Shown: positions 1-8,417, numbered from the stretch's first letter. The stretch: DNA of 11,581 nucleotides from an uncultured Pirellula sp. (GCA_903837255.1 CAILTZ010000175.1:1-11581); one strand, 5' to 3'. Translations and numbers: made by a program. The notes: generated from the sequence alone by a model not told the origin.

Positions 1-635
1 CCGTCGATCGGGGAGCCGATACGCATCGGCTCTCCACCCTGAGACTTCGCAGCATCTAAGACCGCTTGGGCAACACCAAGCTCGTGCTCCGCAACAGACC
101 GCAGGAACTCAGATGCTCGGAGCTCGGCGTTGGCGATCCGAAAACGATGCTCGATCGCCTCGAATTCCGACTGGGAAACGGAATTTGATTTTTTCAATTC
201 CTGGGCGCGGCCGTATTCGTGCTCAGCCAGTTCAAGCGTTTCCTTGGCAACCGATCGTAGCTGATCGGCTCGCAGGATCGATGCTTGTGCCGCTTTGACG
301 CGCTCCTGACTCTCGAGCTTTGTCCTAGGATCCAATAGAGCGGAATCGGTCGGTTCCAGGATGACAATGGGATTGCCCTTGAGTGCGACGGAATCACCGG
401 GATGGACTTCCAAGCGGACCATTTTGCCGCTGATCGGTGCGATCACAGTATAGCGTTCGCGCACACGTGTGATGCCGTCCTCATAGACATTGACCTCGAC
501 GGTCCCACGCTCCACTTTGGTGACTTCGACGGGGATCTTTTCGGGTCGCATCGCAATAGCTACCAATAGAGCTATTCCAGCCAACCCCAGCAGAATCGTC
601 ATCCATCTGCGATTATGGTTATTGTCGTTATTCAC
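1..635 (-). CDS. HlyD/MacA-type membrane fusion (periplasmic adaptor) subunit of an ABC exporter, 3'-truncated by window edge
   Basis: Seen: a reading frame open for 211 codons from a GTG start to the window edge. The product starts with an Asn/Arg-rich cytoplasmic stretch, then one membrane segment (about residues 12-30, MTILLGLAGIALLVAIAM). It continues with a beta-rich part containing ITRVRERYTVIAPISGKM and VRLEVHPGDSV, which resembles the first half of a biotinyl-lipoyl-like domain. A long charged heptad-rich stretch follows (about residues 95-190), the expected alpha-helical hairpin. The second lipoyl half and the barrel domains should lie beyond the edge. Family knowledge: such adaptors link an inner-membrane FtsX-type permease to an outer-membrane channel or receptor. 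The GTG overlaps the permease stop codon (GTGA), which suggests translational coupling. An ATG at codon 12 (position 602) would remove the positive N-terminus and fits less well. The ABC partners directly upstream make the assignment strong, but the cargo is unknown. Confidence 0.88.
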   Translation of the reverse strand, partial: MNNDNNHNRRWMTILLGLAGIALLVAIAMRPEKIPVEVTKVERGTVEVNVYEDGITRVRERYTVIAPISGKMVRLEVHPGDSVALKGNPIVILEPTDSALLDPRTKLESQERVKAAQASILRADQLRSVAKETLELAEHEYGRAQELKKSNSVSQSEFEAIEHRFRIANAELRASEFLRSVAEHELGVAQAVLDAAKSQGGEPMRIGSPID

Positions 636-2998
636 TCTCGCACCTTGAGCACAGATATCAAATCCAATCGCTGGGTCATTCTAATGACCATCCATCCGCA
701 TACAGTGGTTGCCGCAAGCATGACCAAAATCGCGTAAACGATCGTTTGCTCATGGATCAAGAAGGGAAAGCGGTGGGTTTCGCTATCCAACGATCGGACC
801 AATCCATAGGCAAACAGGTAACCGAGCGGCACGCCGACTGGGATCGCCAAAAACATCGTCCAAAACAACTCCAAAAGCAAAACCCGATTGACCTCCGATT
901 CACGATATCCGAGGACTCGCATGGTGGCTAGGTCGCGAGAGCGTTCGCTAAAGGTGATCAAGGCTGAATTGTAAGCCACTCCAAGAGTGATCAGGATTGC
1001 GAAAACTGCGTTGATGAGCCTCATCCAGCCAGTACTCTTCGAGATCATCGCCCGAAAATTCGCTAGAGCGGAATCCTTATCTGTCACCCCTGCGATCGCC
1101 GGAGTTTGCTTGATCTGCTGGTAAACCTGCGAGCGCTTGTCCGGATCGATCGAAAGAAAAAGTCCGCTCTCACGCTCCCCTTCGTGCATCAATTCATGCA
1201 GGTAAGCTTTAGGCAAAAATGCCGCCGGACCAGTGTAGTTGGGGTAGATCCTCTGGACCTCAAGAAAAATCGAACGATTCTGACCCTCGAGCAAATCGAT
1301 CTCGACAATGTCGCCGATGCTCAAATGCAGCTTCTGGGCAAGCTTACCAGTGATCGTCAATCCACCCTGTTCCGGAAACCCGATCGGTCGATCGTTCTGG
1401 TCCAATACCCTAAAAAGCTCTACGTCAGGTTCCAAGCCCAAAAGCGCCAATCGGTCGCTTGCCAATCCGTTTCGCATGCGCACAGGAACCGAACGAAAGC
1501 CTTCGACCCTCTGGACTCCAGGCCACTGCTGAACCTCGTAGAGACTCCGCTGGGTCCTTGGTTCATAAAACGACAATTGCAAATCCTGACGCTGCGACCT
1601 TGCGAACTGATGGTCCAAAACGTACTCGATCGTTTTCTCCATAAAGGAACTTAAAATCAGTAGCGACATCCCCAAACCCATCCCCAGGATCGAGAAAATC
1701 GTCAGCCACGGATTGCCCACCATTCGGATCATCACCATGCGGCCGACGGGCCGCAATAAAAAAATTTTCGCCAAACGAGCCAGCCCCTTGGAGGGTGCCG
1801 GTTGGCTCGCTCCTGATCGCATCGCGACAGCAGGTGGCAACCTCACGGCGCGCAGCACGCCACTGATCGCCCCCAGGAATGCTACCAAAACACCCAACGA
1901 CACGGCCAAGATCCACTCCCAGCCAAAGCGAATCAGGATCATCTCAGGAAACCGAAAGAACATGCGATAGATTTCCGCCAGCCAAACCGCAAGCCATAAA
2001 CCACATGCAATCCCTAGCGCAACGCCCAACACAACCCACACCAAGACCACTCGCATGTAATGCATGCCGATCTGCATCGCGCTGTAGCCAAAGGCCCTCA
2101 GAGTGGCAATCTGCTCGGTCTGCTGTCCAATCATGCGCGAGAATACCATGTGTACCAGAAACGCTGAAACACTCAGGAAAATTGCGGGGCTCAAGAAGGC
2201 CATCGTCCGCAACTCTCGCATCTCATCTCGCACTCTGGCATGCGATTCCTGCTCGTCGCGGTCATAAGCACCGATGCTACCGTAAGGCTCGAGGATCGTA
2301 TCGACGAGCCTTTTAACATTGCCGATGTTGGCATCATGTCCGAGCCGTAAGGTGACTTGATTGAACGTTCCCTCCATGTTGAATGCCGCAGAGAGCTTTT
2401 CTTTGGGTGCCCATAGAACCCCGTACAAGCGATTGTTCGGTAGGAGCATCCCGGGTTGCACCACATAAATCGAATCCGGTGAAAGCCCGATGCCCACAAC
2501 CATCAGATCCTCGCGCTTGCCTTCGAGATTCGCCCGAATGCAATCCCCAAGTCTGATCCTGTGCTCCTCGGCAAAAAGCTCGCTAACAACCACTTCGGTC
2601 TGCTCGGACACCACAGGCAATCGGCCTTTGCGCAAGTAAAGACCGTTGATGTCCAAGTGCGGGTCGATATCGATCGAGACCAATCGGGCCGAGGCCGGCT
2701 CGATCATTGCGGGAAAGTCAAGCAGTACGTGCTTTTCGACCCGCCCCGATACTCGTTGAACTCCCGGAATCTGCCCGATCTGTTCAAGCAATCCATCGGG
2801 TGCCCTTACCAGCGAAGCCCAGACATGGGCAAAGCAATAGCGCGCATAGTAACGGTCCCGACTGGCTTCGAGCGATCGCATCGTCGAGATCGACATGATC
2901 AAGGTTGCAATGCCGCACATGAGCAACACGACGATCGCTAACCCCTGTTTCCAGTGACTACCCAAGTCAGAGAGCAAAAGTCGACTCATCGCACGCAT
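632..2998 (-). CDS. ABC transporter permease with two FtsX-like (MacB/LolC-type) halves
   Basis: A 788-residue inner-membrane permease. Membrane segments lie at about residues 19-38, 267-286, 314-342, 360-383, 429-452, 660-682, 706-733 and 751-773. Large extracytoplasmic domains lie between segments 1 and 2 (about 40-265) and between 5 and 6 (about 455-655). Each half carries the FtsX signature after its second helix: EQIATLRAFGYSAMQIG in the first and SERSRDLATMRVLGYRE in the second. This is a tandem duplicate, roughly twice the length of DevC- or MacB-type permease domains, so one polypeptide may supply both permease halves. The open frame extends 81 codons further upstream, but that part lies inside the ATPase gene and is arginine- and aspartate-rich shadow sequence. 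The start at 2998 is preceded by AGGAG and GAGG and lies 23 bases after the ATPase stop; a second ATG is at 2989. Substrate is unknown. Permeases of this kind pump or pull lipids, lipoproteins or peptides rather than small metabolites. Confidence 0.93.
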   Translation of the reverse strand: MRAMSRLLLSDLGSHWKQGLAIVVLLMCGIATLIMSISTMRSLEASRDRYYARYCFAHVWASLVRAPDGLLEQIGQIPGVQRVSGRVEKHVLLDFPAMIEPASARLVSIDIDPHLDINGLYLRKGRLPVVSEQTEVVVSELFAEEHRIRLGDCIRANLEGKREDLMVVGIGLSPDSIYVVQPGMLLPNNRLYGVLWAPKEKLSAAFNMEGTFNQVTLRLGHDANIGNVKRLVDTILEPYGSIGAYDRDEQESHARVRDEMRELRTMAFLSPAIFLSVSAFLVHMVFSRMIGQQTEQIATLRAFGYSAMQIGMHYMRVVLVWVVLGVALGIACGLWLAVWLAEIYRMFFRFPEMILIRFGWEWILAVSLGVLVAFLGAISGVLRAVRLPPAVAMRSGASQPAPSKGLARLAKIFLLRPVGRMVMIRMVGNPWLTIFSILGMGLGMSLLILSSFMEKTIEYVLDHQFARSQRQDLQLSFYEPRTQRSLYEVQQWPGVQRVEGFRSVPVRMRNGLASDRLALLGLEPDVELFRVLDQNDRPIGFPEQGGLTITGKLAQKLHLSIGDIVEIDLLEGQNRSIFLEVQRIYPNYTGPAAFLPKAYLHELMHEGERESGLFLSIDPDKRSQVYQQIKQTPAIAGVTDKDSALANFRAMISKSTGWMRLINAVFAILITLGVAYNSALITFSERSRDLATMRVLGYRESEVNRVLLLELFWTMFLAIPVGVPLGYLFAYGLVRSLDSETHRFPFLIHEQTIVYAILVMLAATTVCGWMVIRMTQRLDLISVLKVRE

Positions 2999-3021
2999 CG
3001 AAACCTCTGCTCCTGGTCCAA

Positions 3022-3738
3022 TCACCAAACAAGTTCGCTTGCGGGAATCACATGCGTGTTGACTTTGATCTGAGCGATCTGGCCGTCGGAAAGATAAATC
3101 ACACGGTTGGCCATCCCTGCAATCGCTGCATTGTGGGTGATGACTACCACGAGGGTCCCAAGCTCTCGGTTGATCCTCGAAATCGCATCGAGCACGATCG
3201 CACCTGTCTTGACATCCAACGCTCCAGTCGGCTCGTCGCACAATAGCACATCGGGTCGCTTGCTAATCGCCCGAGCAATCGCCACGCGTTGCTGTTCGCC
3301 TCCCGACAACTGCGCCGGATAGAACGACTCTCGATCCTGCAAACCCACCAAGCCAAGGGCTTCGGATGGCGTCATCGGCCACTTGGCGATGTCGGTCACC
3401 AGACGAACATTGTCCAGGGCCGTCAGACCAGAGACCAAGTTATAGAATTGAAAGACAAAGCCTACATGATCCCGGCGGTACTGGGTCATCTGCCCCTCGC
3501 TAGCACCCGTCAACTCGTGGTCACCAAACCGCACCGAACCAGAGCTCGGTACATCGAGCCCCCCGAGAATGTTCAGCAACGTCGACTTGCCACTGCCAGA
3601 AGCTCCAAGAATAACAACGAATTCACCTGCGTAGAGCTCCAGATCCACACCCCGCAGAGCATGAACCTGCACATCTCCCATCGGATATGTCTTGGTCAGT
3701 TGTAGCGCTTGAAAAATCGGTCGCGTTAGATTATTCAT
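3022..3738 (-). CDS. ABC transporter ATP-binding protein, MacB/LolD/DevA class
   Basis: A complete 238-residue nucleotide-binding subunit of usual length. Visible motifs in order: Walker [10 protein letters not shown] (45-53), Q-loop glutamine in VFQFYNL (Q97), signature LSGGEQQ (144-150), Walker [10 protein letters not shown] with catalytic Glu at about 169, and the switch His in VITHN (H202). The [18 protein letters not shown] segment and the [14 protein letters not shown] stretch are typical of ATPases that pair with FtsX-like permeases (LolD, MacB N-terminus, FtsE, DevA). The ATG overlaps the stop of the upstream 207-residue gene (ATGA). The permease follows after 23 bases, so subunit pairing is clear from context. 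The C-terminal extension after the H-loop is ordinary. Which substrate it drives cannot be read from the sequence. Confidence 0.96.
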   Translation of the reverse strand: MNNLTRPIFQALQLTKTYPMGDVQVHALRGVDLELYAGEFVVILGASGSGKSTLLNILGGLDVPSSGSVRFGDHELTGASEGQMTQYRRDHVGFVFQFYNLVSGLTALDNVRLVTDIAKWPMTPSEALGLVGLQDRESFYPAQLSGGEQQRVAIARAISKRPDVLLCDEPTGALDVKTGAIVLDAISRINRELGTLVVVITHNAAIAGMANRVIYLSDGQIAQIKVNTHVIPASELVW

Positions 3739-4358
3739 TCATGGCATGATAGCCAAGCGATCCGATAGCACCAACGCAGCGTCGAAGGTTTTTCCAAAGA
3801 TCCCTCAGGCCGAACCTGAATCCTCTGCGTTTCGGCTTGCCAATCGAGCTGCCCTTCGATGACTTCGACCCAGAGCTTGTAACGAGTTGGAGATCCAGCT
3901 AAATCAAACCATCCGGTCCAATGTCGTTCTTGTACCTCAACCCGTTGGAGTTGAAGATTCTCCAATTCCCCCTGGTTAGCAACTTGGTAGGTACTCCCCA
4001 AAAATGCGACGGGTGGGCGTTGCTTGCAAGCATAATCCAACTGGATTGCTGAACGTCCATGCTCGGGCAATTCGACCCTCTGGGCGGCCAATGACCAATG
4101 GCCATGTCCTGACATTCCAACCCCCAAGGCGACTTCGGGATGCTCGGGCGGTCCTATTGGTTCGACAACCAGTTGCTGTATCGCTGGGTCGGTCGGCCAG
4201 GGTGCATTGGGGTCTTGCAAATACGCTCGGAGGATCGAGACCTCGGTCGTGCCGATTTCCACGACAAAACAATGGGAATAACGATCGGCTAGCTTGCTGA
4301 ACCTAAGTGCGACACCATCTGTAGCTAACTCTATTACCGACCCTGAGCCATTGGTCAT
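3735..4358 (-). CDS. Hypothetical 207-residue protein embedded in exporter operon
   Basis: I do not recognise this protein. It has no signal peptide or membrane segment, so it is probably cytoplasmic. It is rich in alternating hydrophobic/polar stretches ([38 protein letters not shown]), which suggests mostly beta structure. It has many Trp, Gln and Glu residues and four Cys, two of them close to the C-terminus ([13 protein letters not shown]). [17 protein letters not shown] is a Gly/His-rich loop that might bind a ligand or metal, but there is no classical motif. The ATG at 4358 overlaps the hydrolase stop as ATGA, matching the style of the other junctions. A GTG at 4376 in the same frame would add six residues and a longer overlap, and I consider it less likely. 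Its own stop overlaps the ATPase start, so it is almost certainly translated with the transporter. Confidence 0.8.
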   Translation of the reverse strand: MTNGSGSVIELATDGVALRFSKLADRYSHCFVVEIGTTEVSILRAYLQDPNAPWPTDPAIQQLVVEPIGPPEHPEVALGVGMSGHGHWSLAAQRVELPEHGRSAIQLDYACKQRPPVAFLGSTYQVANQGELENLQLQRVEVQERHWTGWFDLAGSPTRYKLWVEVIEGQLDWQAETQRIQVRPEGSLEKPSTLRWCYRIAWLSCHE

Positions 4359-5284
4359 TGCGGCCAGAGCGAACACTCTTGAGCTTCAGGCTCCGAGTGC
4401 AACGGGATTTCCGTGCCGGTGACAATCCCCATCATGAAGCGATTCGCTGTCCGAAGCATCTCGACCTCGAGGGAACCCTCAAACTCTGGATCGTTGCTGG
4501 ACGTGGCAGGTTCCGCCGAAGCGTTGGCTCTGTGGTAGGATTGGGAGTCGAATCGCATCAAGCGATAATTCAAGCCGGCACGATATGCGGTTTTCATCAT
4601 GCTGATGATTTGATCAACTCCAAAGCGATTCGAATCAGCCGACTGCATGGCCAGGACCGGAAGACTCCGAGCTTGTTTCCACTGAGCAAGCGCCCGTCTG
4701 TTGGATGGGAACGGACCGTTGCAAGCGATCACGCCAGCAATCTGCCCTGGGTTTCGCAGACCTAACCATTGAGCAAGCGTTGCACCCTTGCCGAATCCTC
4801 CCAAGAATATCCGCGATGGATCGATGGACATCGCACCGCAGATCTCATCGATCGCATGAAAAATGCACTCTTCGTTCAAAGCGTAATCCGTCAGACTGCT
4901 TCCCCAACGGAAGACTTGCGACGAGCGGTTCGAACTGCGATTCCCTCGCAGCGAGACCGCCGCATAGTTTCTCAAACTCAGCGACGGCATCAATTCATCG
5001 AGCTCATACTCGCTGCTGTGATCGCTGTGGAGCCATACCAAGAGCGGATAAGCGTACGAGCTTTCGTAATGCTCAGGCACAAAAATGCGATGCGGAATTC
5101 CGATCGATGGCCCAGCCGCCAATGGACTTGCTCGGCCACTGCTGTCCCCAATGCCATCCCCGCCCGACTCGCTGTCGTAACTCGATGCGTGCGGCTGGCG
5201 AACCATACCTGTTGTGCCGTGGGGGCCTGTTGTGCCATGGACGCCGGTGGAACCTGGGGGCAAGTAGCTGTGCAAACGGCTCAT
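4355..5284 (-). CDS. Alpha/beta-hydrolase-fold protein (phospholipase/carboxylesterase-like) lacking the nucleophile serine
   Basis: A 309-residue protein, first in the exporter operon. Residues 1-60 are low complexity and begin with five collagen-like triplets (GSTGVHGTTGPHGTTG, 11-26). From about 62 the order matches the abhydrolase_2/esterase fold: IFVPEHYE, then PLLVWLHSD (oxyanion-strand region, 80-88), SLRGNR, then RIFLGGFGKGATLAQWLGL (159-177) at the nucleophile elbow. It continues with VIACNGPFP, LPVLAMQSADSNRFGVDQI (acid region) and LMRFDSQSYHRA (candidate His at 251). The usual G-x-S-x-G is G-F-G-K-G, so the serine position (about 165) is Gly, read directly as codons GGA TTC GGC AAG GGT. 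It may be a non-catalytic scaffold or binding protein. There is no signal peptide. The ATG has AGGA about nine bases upstream. It could still be an enzyme if another residue acts, but ordinary serine-esterase activity is unlikely. Confidence 0.82.
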   Translation of the reverse strand: MSRLHSYLPPGSTGVHGTTGPHGTTGMVRQPHASSYDSESGGDGIGDSSGRASPLAAGPSIGIPHRIFVPEHYESSYAYPLLVWLHSDHSSEYELDELMPSLSLRNYAAVSLRGNRSSNRSSQVFRWGSSLTDYALNEECIFHAIDEICGAMSIDPSRIFLGGFGKGATLAQWLGLRNPGQIAGVIACNGPFPSNRRALAQWKQARSLPVLAMQSADSNRFGVDQIISMMKTAYRAGLNYRLMRFDSQSYHRANASAEPATSSNDPEFEGSLEVEMLRTANRFMMGIVTGTEIPLHSEPEAQECSLWPQ

Positions 5285-5351
5285 TCCAACGTTCCTTAAC
5301 AGAAAAGATTGCAGCTCATGAGCCCACTCATGCAGAGCCCACGCGATGCGC

Positions 5352-5381
5352 TTTTTAGGATAGGGATAGGGGCTGAGTCAA
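5352..5381 (-). promoter_or_regulatory. Possible sigma70-like promoter of the exporter operon
   Basis: On the minus strand, TTGACT (5376-5381) is followed 18 bases later by TAAAAA (5352-5357), about 65 bases before the hydrolase start. The -35 box is a good match and the -10 box only fair, so this is a suggestion rather than a call. The leader between it and the gene contains the perfect 10-bp palindrome GCTCATGAGC (5314-5323). Confidence 0.25.
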
Positions 5382-5459
5382 TCCCGCCAATACTGCAATG
5401 AGCAAACTTCAAACAAAGTTTACCCAAGAACAAGTTGCTAGCATTTGCAAAGCAATCAT

Positions 5460-5505
5460 CTAGGGTCGCCCCAGCGGGTACAGCGCCCAAGTCTGCCCGT
5501 ACCCG
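5460..5505 (-). terminator. Two adjacent hairpins after mdh; possible terminator or 3'-end protecting structure
   Basis: About 28 bases past the mdh stop, the minus strand can form a strong stem from CGGGTAC and GTACCCG (5475-5481 with 5499-5505). The stem extends by a G-U and a G-C pair. A second stem, CTGGGGCGACCCTAG (5460-5474), abuts it directly. There is no T-run after either hairpin, so a classic intrinsic terminator is not shown. The structure could instead protect mdh mRNA, or modulate read-through into the exporter operon, which lies in the same direction. Confidence 0.45.
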
Positions 5506-5532
5506 ATGAAGCGGTTTTCAAACCAAAAGGGA

Positions 5533-6495
<963 letters not shown>

Positions 6496-6545
6496 TCAAG
6501 ATTTCAGTGCTTAGGATCGATGAAATTTGGTATAAGATAGACGTT

Positions 6546-6563
6546 CGGAGTTGATCCGGAGTT
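6546..6563. repeat. Direct repeat CGGAGTT x2, 11-bp period, upstream of mdh
   Basis: CGGAGTT occurs at 6546-6552 and 6557-6563, one helical turn apart, just upstream of an A/T-rich TATCTTATACC stretch (minus strand) that could hold the mdh -10 box. The interval also contains TCCGGA, and TTCGAA follows at once, both palindromic. This arrangement would suit a regulator binding one face of the DNA, but no known site is recognised. Confidence 0.3.
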
Positions 6564-6587
6564 CGAAGTATCCTCAAGCTTAGCGAC

Positions 6588-6619
6588 CCGTCAAGAACCC
6601 GTATCTTGACGGCTTGACG
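6588..6619. promoter_or_regulatory. Perfect inverted repeat plus third half-site in the mdh/yjbQ divergent region; candidate operator
   Basis: CCGTCAAGA (6588-6596) and TCTTGACGG (6604-6612) are perfect 9-bp arms around a 7-base centre, ACCCGTA. The half-site CTTGACG recurs once more in direct orientation at 6613-6619. Centred between two divergent genes, this fits a dimeric repressor or activator site. It could also fold as an RNA hairpin in a yjbQ leader. No regulator gene is adjacent. Confidence 0.4.
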
Positions 6620-6691
6620 CACGGCCCGATGCCCCCCGGTTTTACTTGGTAAATACGAGCTAGCCTTCCGAGAGCACGCGAGAATTTTTGA

Positions 6692-7120
6692 ATGTTTTGG
6701 GCCCAAAATACGATCCGCATCGGTCCTTATCGTCGCGGCTTTCACCTGATCACCCGCGAGATCCTCGATGCGATCCCACAGATCGAGCAGATTCAGATCG
6801 GACTGCTCCATGTGTTTTTGCAGCACACCTCGGCAAGCCTAACGATCAACGAAAATGCCGACCGGGATGTCCGCACCGATATGGAGACTGCCTTCAATCG
6901 TATCGTCCCGGAGAATCAAACCTTCGTGCACACGATCGAAGGACCCGATGACATGCCCGCGCATGTGAAAAGCTCGATGCTCGGAGCGAGCCTCATGATC
7001 CCTATCAACAAGGGCTCGCTTGAGCTGGGGACCTGGCAGGGTATCTATCTGTGCGAGCATCGCAACGCCGCTACAGCACGAACATTGGTCCTGACCCTTC
7101 AAGGAAAAATAGAAAGCTAA
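6692..7120 (+). CDS. yjbQ: YjbQ/UPF0047 family protein (secondary thiamine-phosphate synthase-like)
   Basis: A complete 142-residue member of the YjbQ family, at the family's usual size. Seen: the block HTSASLTINENADRDVRTDM (45-64), the block EGPDDMPAHVKSSMLGASL (83-101) and the C-terminal block GSLELGTWQGIYLCEHR (108-124). These contain the conserved His, Asn, Asp, Glu and Arg residues that line the presumed active site. Family knowledge: members are small trimeric proteins with weak thiamine-phosphate synthase activity in E. coli. The real physiological role is unsettled. The upstream ribosome site is weak (GAGAA about 10 bases before the ATG). The gene ends 3 bases before the M24 peptidase gene, so the two are very probably one transcript. 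A biochemical link between them is not obvious. Confidence 0.93.
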   Translation: MFWAQNTIRIGPYRRGFHLITREILDAIPQIEQIQIGLLHVFLQHTSASLTINENADRDVRTDMETAFNRIVPENQTFVHTIEGPDDMPAHVKSSMLGASLMIPINKGSLELGTWQGIYLCEHRNAATARTLVLTLQGKIES

Positions 7121-7123
7121 ATC

Positions 7124-8293
7124 ATGAGCAACGATTCGCTCTGTACTCCTCGCATGATGGCCGGTATCCCAACTCTCAACGCAGGTCTCTATCGCAGCAT
7201 CCGTTTTCTAGTCGGAGACCCAGTGGTCTACCTGCAAGTCCCCGCGTCGGACGGCTCCGTTCGATCGATGCTCATCTGCCGCGACATCGAGATGGGTCGA
7301 GCTCGTCAAAACGCAGCCGTCGACGATGTCGGCTGCCCTGCGGACTTTGCCCCCGCAGAAGGTCTTTCCGGTGACCGTGAAACCGCCACCGCTCAATCGG
7401 CCGCCGAAATGCTCAGACGATCGGGCTTTCAAAAAGTCCTCGTCGATCGATCGCTGCCAATGATCTACGCCGAGATGCTAAAAAGGGCCGGTATCGGCAT
7501 CGAATGCGATACCCAGTGGGGCGTGATGGAAAGAAGACGCAAAGATGCTCAAGAGATCCAGATGATTCAAGATGCCCAACGGATCACCGAAGAGGTCATG
7601 CAACTGGCCTGCTCGACCATCGCTCGCGCGACGGCCAATGCCCAAGGCATCTTGTTGCACGATGGAACACCCCTTACCAGCGAGCGGATGCGTACCATGA
7701 TCGACGTTTGGCTCTTGGAACGCGACTGCTCCAACCCAGGTTCAATCGTCGCTTGTGGCCCCATCGGAGCCGACTGCCACGACCACGGACACGGACCTTT
7801 GTACACGGCCCAACCGGTCATCGTCGATATCTTTCCACGCGTCAAATCCAACCTCTACAATGGCGACTGCACTCGCACGGTGGTCCACGGAACCATCAGC
7901 CCAGAACTCACTCGCATGCACCAAGCCGTCGTGGCGGCCAAGCATGCGGCAACCATGGCCGTTCGGGCTGGCGTAACCGGCCAGCAAGTCCATCAAGCGT
8001 CCATCCAAGCCATCGAGAGTGCAGGCTACCAGATGGGCCTGCCCTCAGCCGATGCACCGGATTCCTTTACGAGCATGACCCACGGCACCGGCCACGGCCT
8101 GGGGCTCGAGGTCCACGAACCACCCCTCCTGGCCGCAGGTGGCCCGGAGCTCATCGCCGGCGATGTCGTGACCATCGAGCCGGGCCTGTACTGCAAAGCC
8201 ATCGGCGGCATCCGGGTCGAGGACATGGTGGTCGTCACCGACACAGGCTGCGAAAACCTCAACCGCCTGCACGAAGGACTCTGCTGGAAATAA
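7124..8293 (+). CDS. M24 family metallopeptidase (Xaa-Pro aminopeptidase/dipeptidase-like)
   Basis: A 389-residue cytoplasmic metallopeptidase with the two-domain layout of creatinase/prolidase proteins. Residues 1-130 form the N-terminal domain (VVYLQVP, RSMLICRDIEMGRARQN). From about 137 comes the pita-bread domain, opening with RRRKDAQEIQMIQDAQRITE. The five metal ligands are visible: D235 in IVDIFPR, D248 in NGDCTRT, H324 in HGTGHGLGLEVHEPP, E352 in TIEPGLY and E366 in IRVEDMVVV. The first two Asp are 13 residues apart, where E. coli PepP has 11, because of an inserted IFPRVKSN-type loop. Family knowledge: these enzymes cleave N-terminal Xaa-Pro or dipeptides using two Mn or Co ions. No signal peptide is seen. 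The ATG lies 3 bases after the yjbQ stop, with AAGGA and GAAAG inside the end of yjbQ. Exact peptide preference cannot be told. Confidence 0.92.
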   Translation: MSNDSLCTPRMMAGIPTLNAGLYRSIRFLVGDPVVYLQVPASDGSVRSMLICRDIEMGRARQNAAVDDVGCPADFAPAEGLSGDRETATAQSAAEMLRRSGFQKVLVDRSLPMIYAEMLKRAGIGIECDTQWGVMERRRKDAQEIQMIQDAQRITEEVMQLACSTIARATANAQGILLHDGTPLTSERMRTMIDVWLLERDCSNPGSIVACGPIGADCHDHGHGPLYTAQPVIVDIFPRVKSNLYNGDCTRTVVHGTISPELTRMHQAVVAAKHAATMAVRAGVTGQQVHQASIQAIESAGYQMGLPSADAPDSFTSMTHGTGHGLGLEVHEPPLLAAGGPELIAGDVVTIEPGLYCKAIGGIRVEDMVVVTDTGCENLNRLHEGLCWK

Positions 8294-8333
8294 CAGGCTC
8301 TCTTGCATCGAAGCCTAAGCCAAAAATTCAAAG

Positions 8334-8370
8334 AAAAAACTCATCGCCGAGCTTGCTCGCAAGTGTGAGT
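8334..8370 (-). terminator. Probable intrinsic terminator of the propeller/isomerase unit
   Basis: On the minus strand, ACTCA and TGAGT (8366-8370 with 8339-8343) enclose a perfect inner stem GCTCG/CGAGC (8348-8352, 8355-8359), separated by an internal loop. TTTTTT (8334-8339) follows directly, then more T-rich sequence. The position, about 90 bases after the stop of the isomerase-like gene and in the convergent gap, fits a terminator for that unit. The internal loop makes the stem only moderately strong. Confidence 0.5.
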
Positions 8371-8417
8371 GGCATCCATCGATCAGCGGTATTCCGGTCG
8401 AAACGCTTTAATACCCC

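Noticed and set aside
1106..1654. Plus-strand open frame of 182 codons inside the permease gene
   Set aside because: Antisense shadow of the well-supported permease; no recognisable domain or ribosome site.
2999..3241. N-terminal extension of the permease frame
   Set aside because: It overlaps the ATPase gene, has shadow-like Arg/Asp/Cys-rich composition, and a good ribosome site precedes the internal ATG at 2998.
4359..4376. GTG start for the 207-residue protein
   Set aside because: The ATG at 4358 gives the same 4-base overlap style as the neighbouring junctions.
8300..8316. AGGCT/AGCCT stem after the M24 gene as a terminator
   Set aside because: Only five pairs with a long loop and no T-run on the plus strand.
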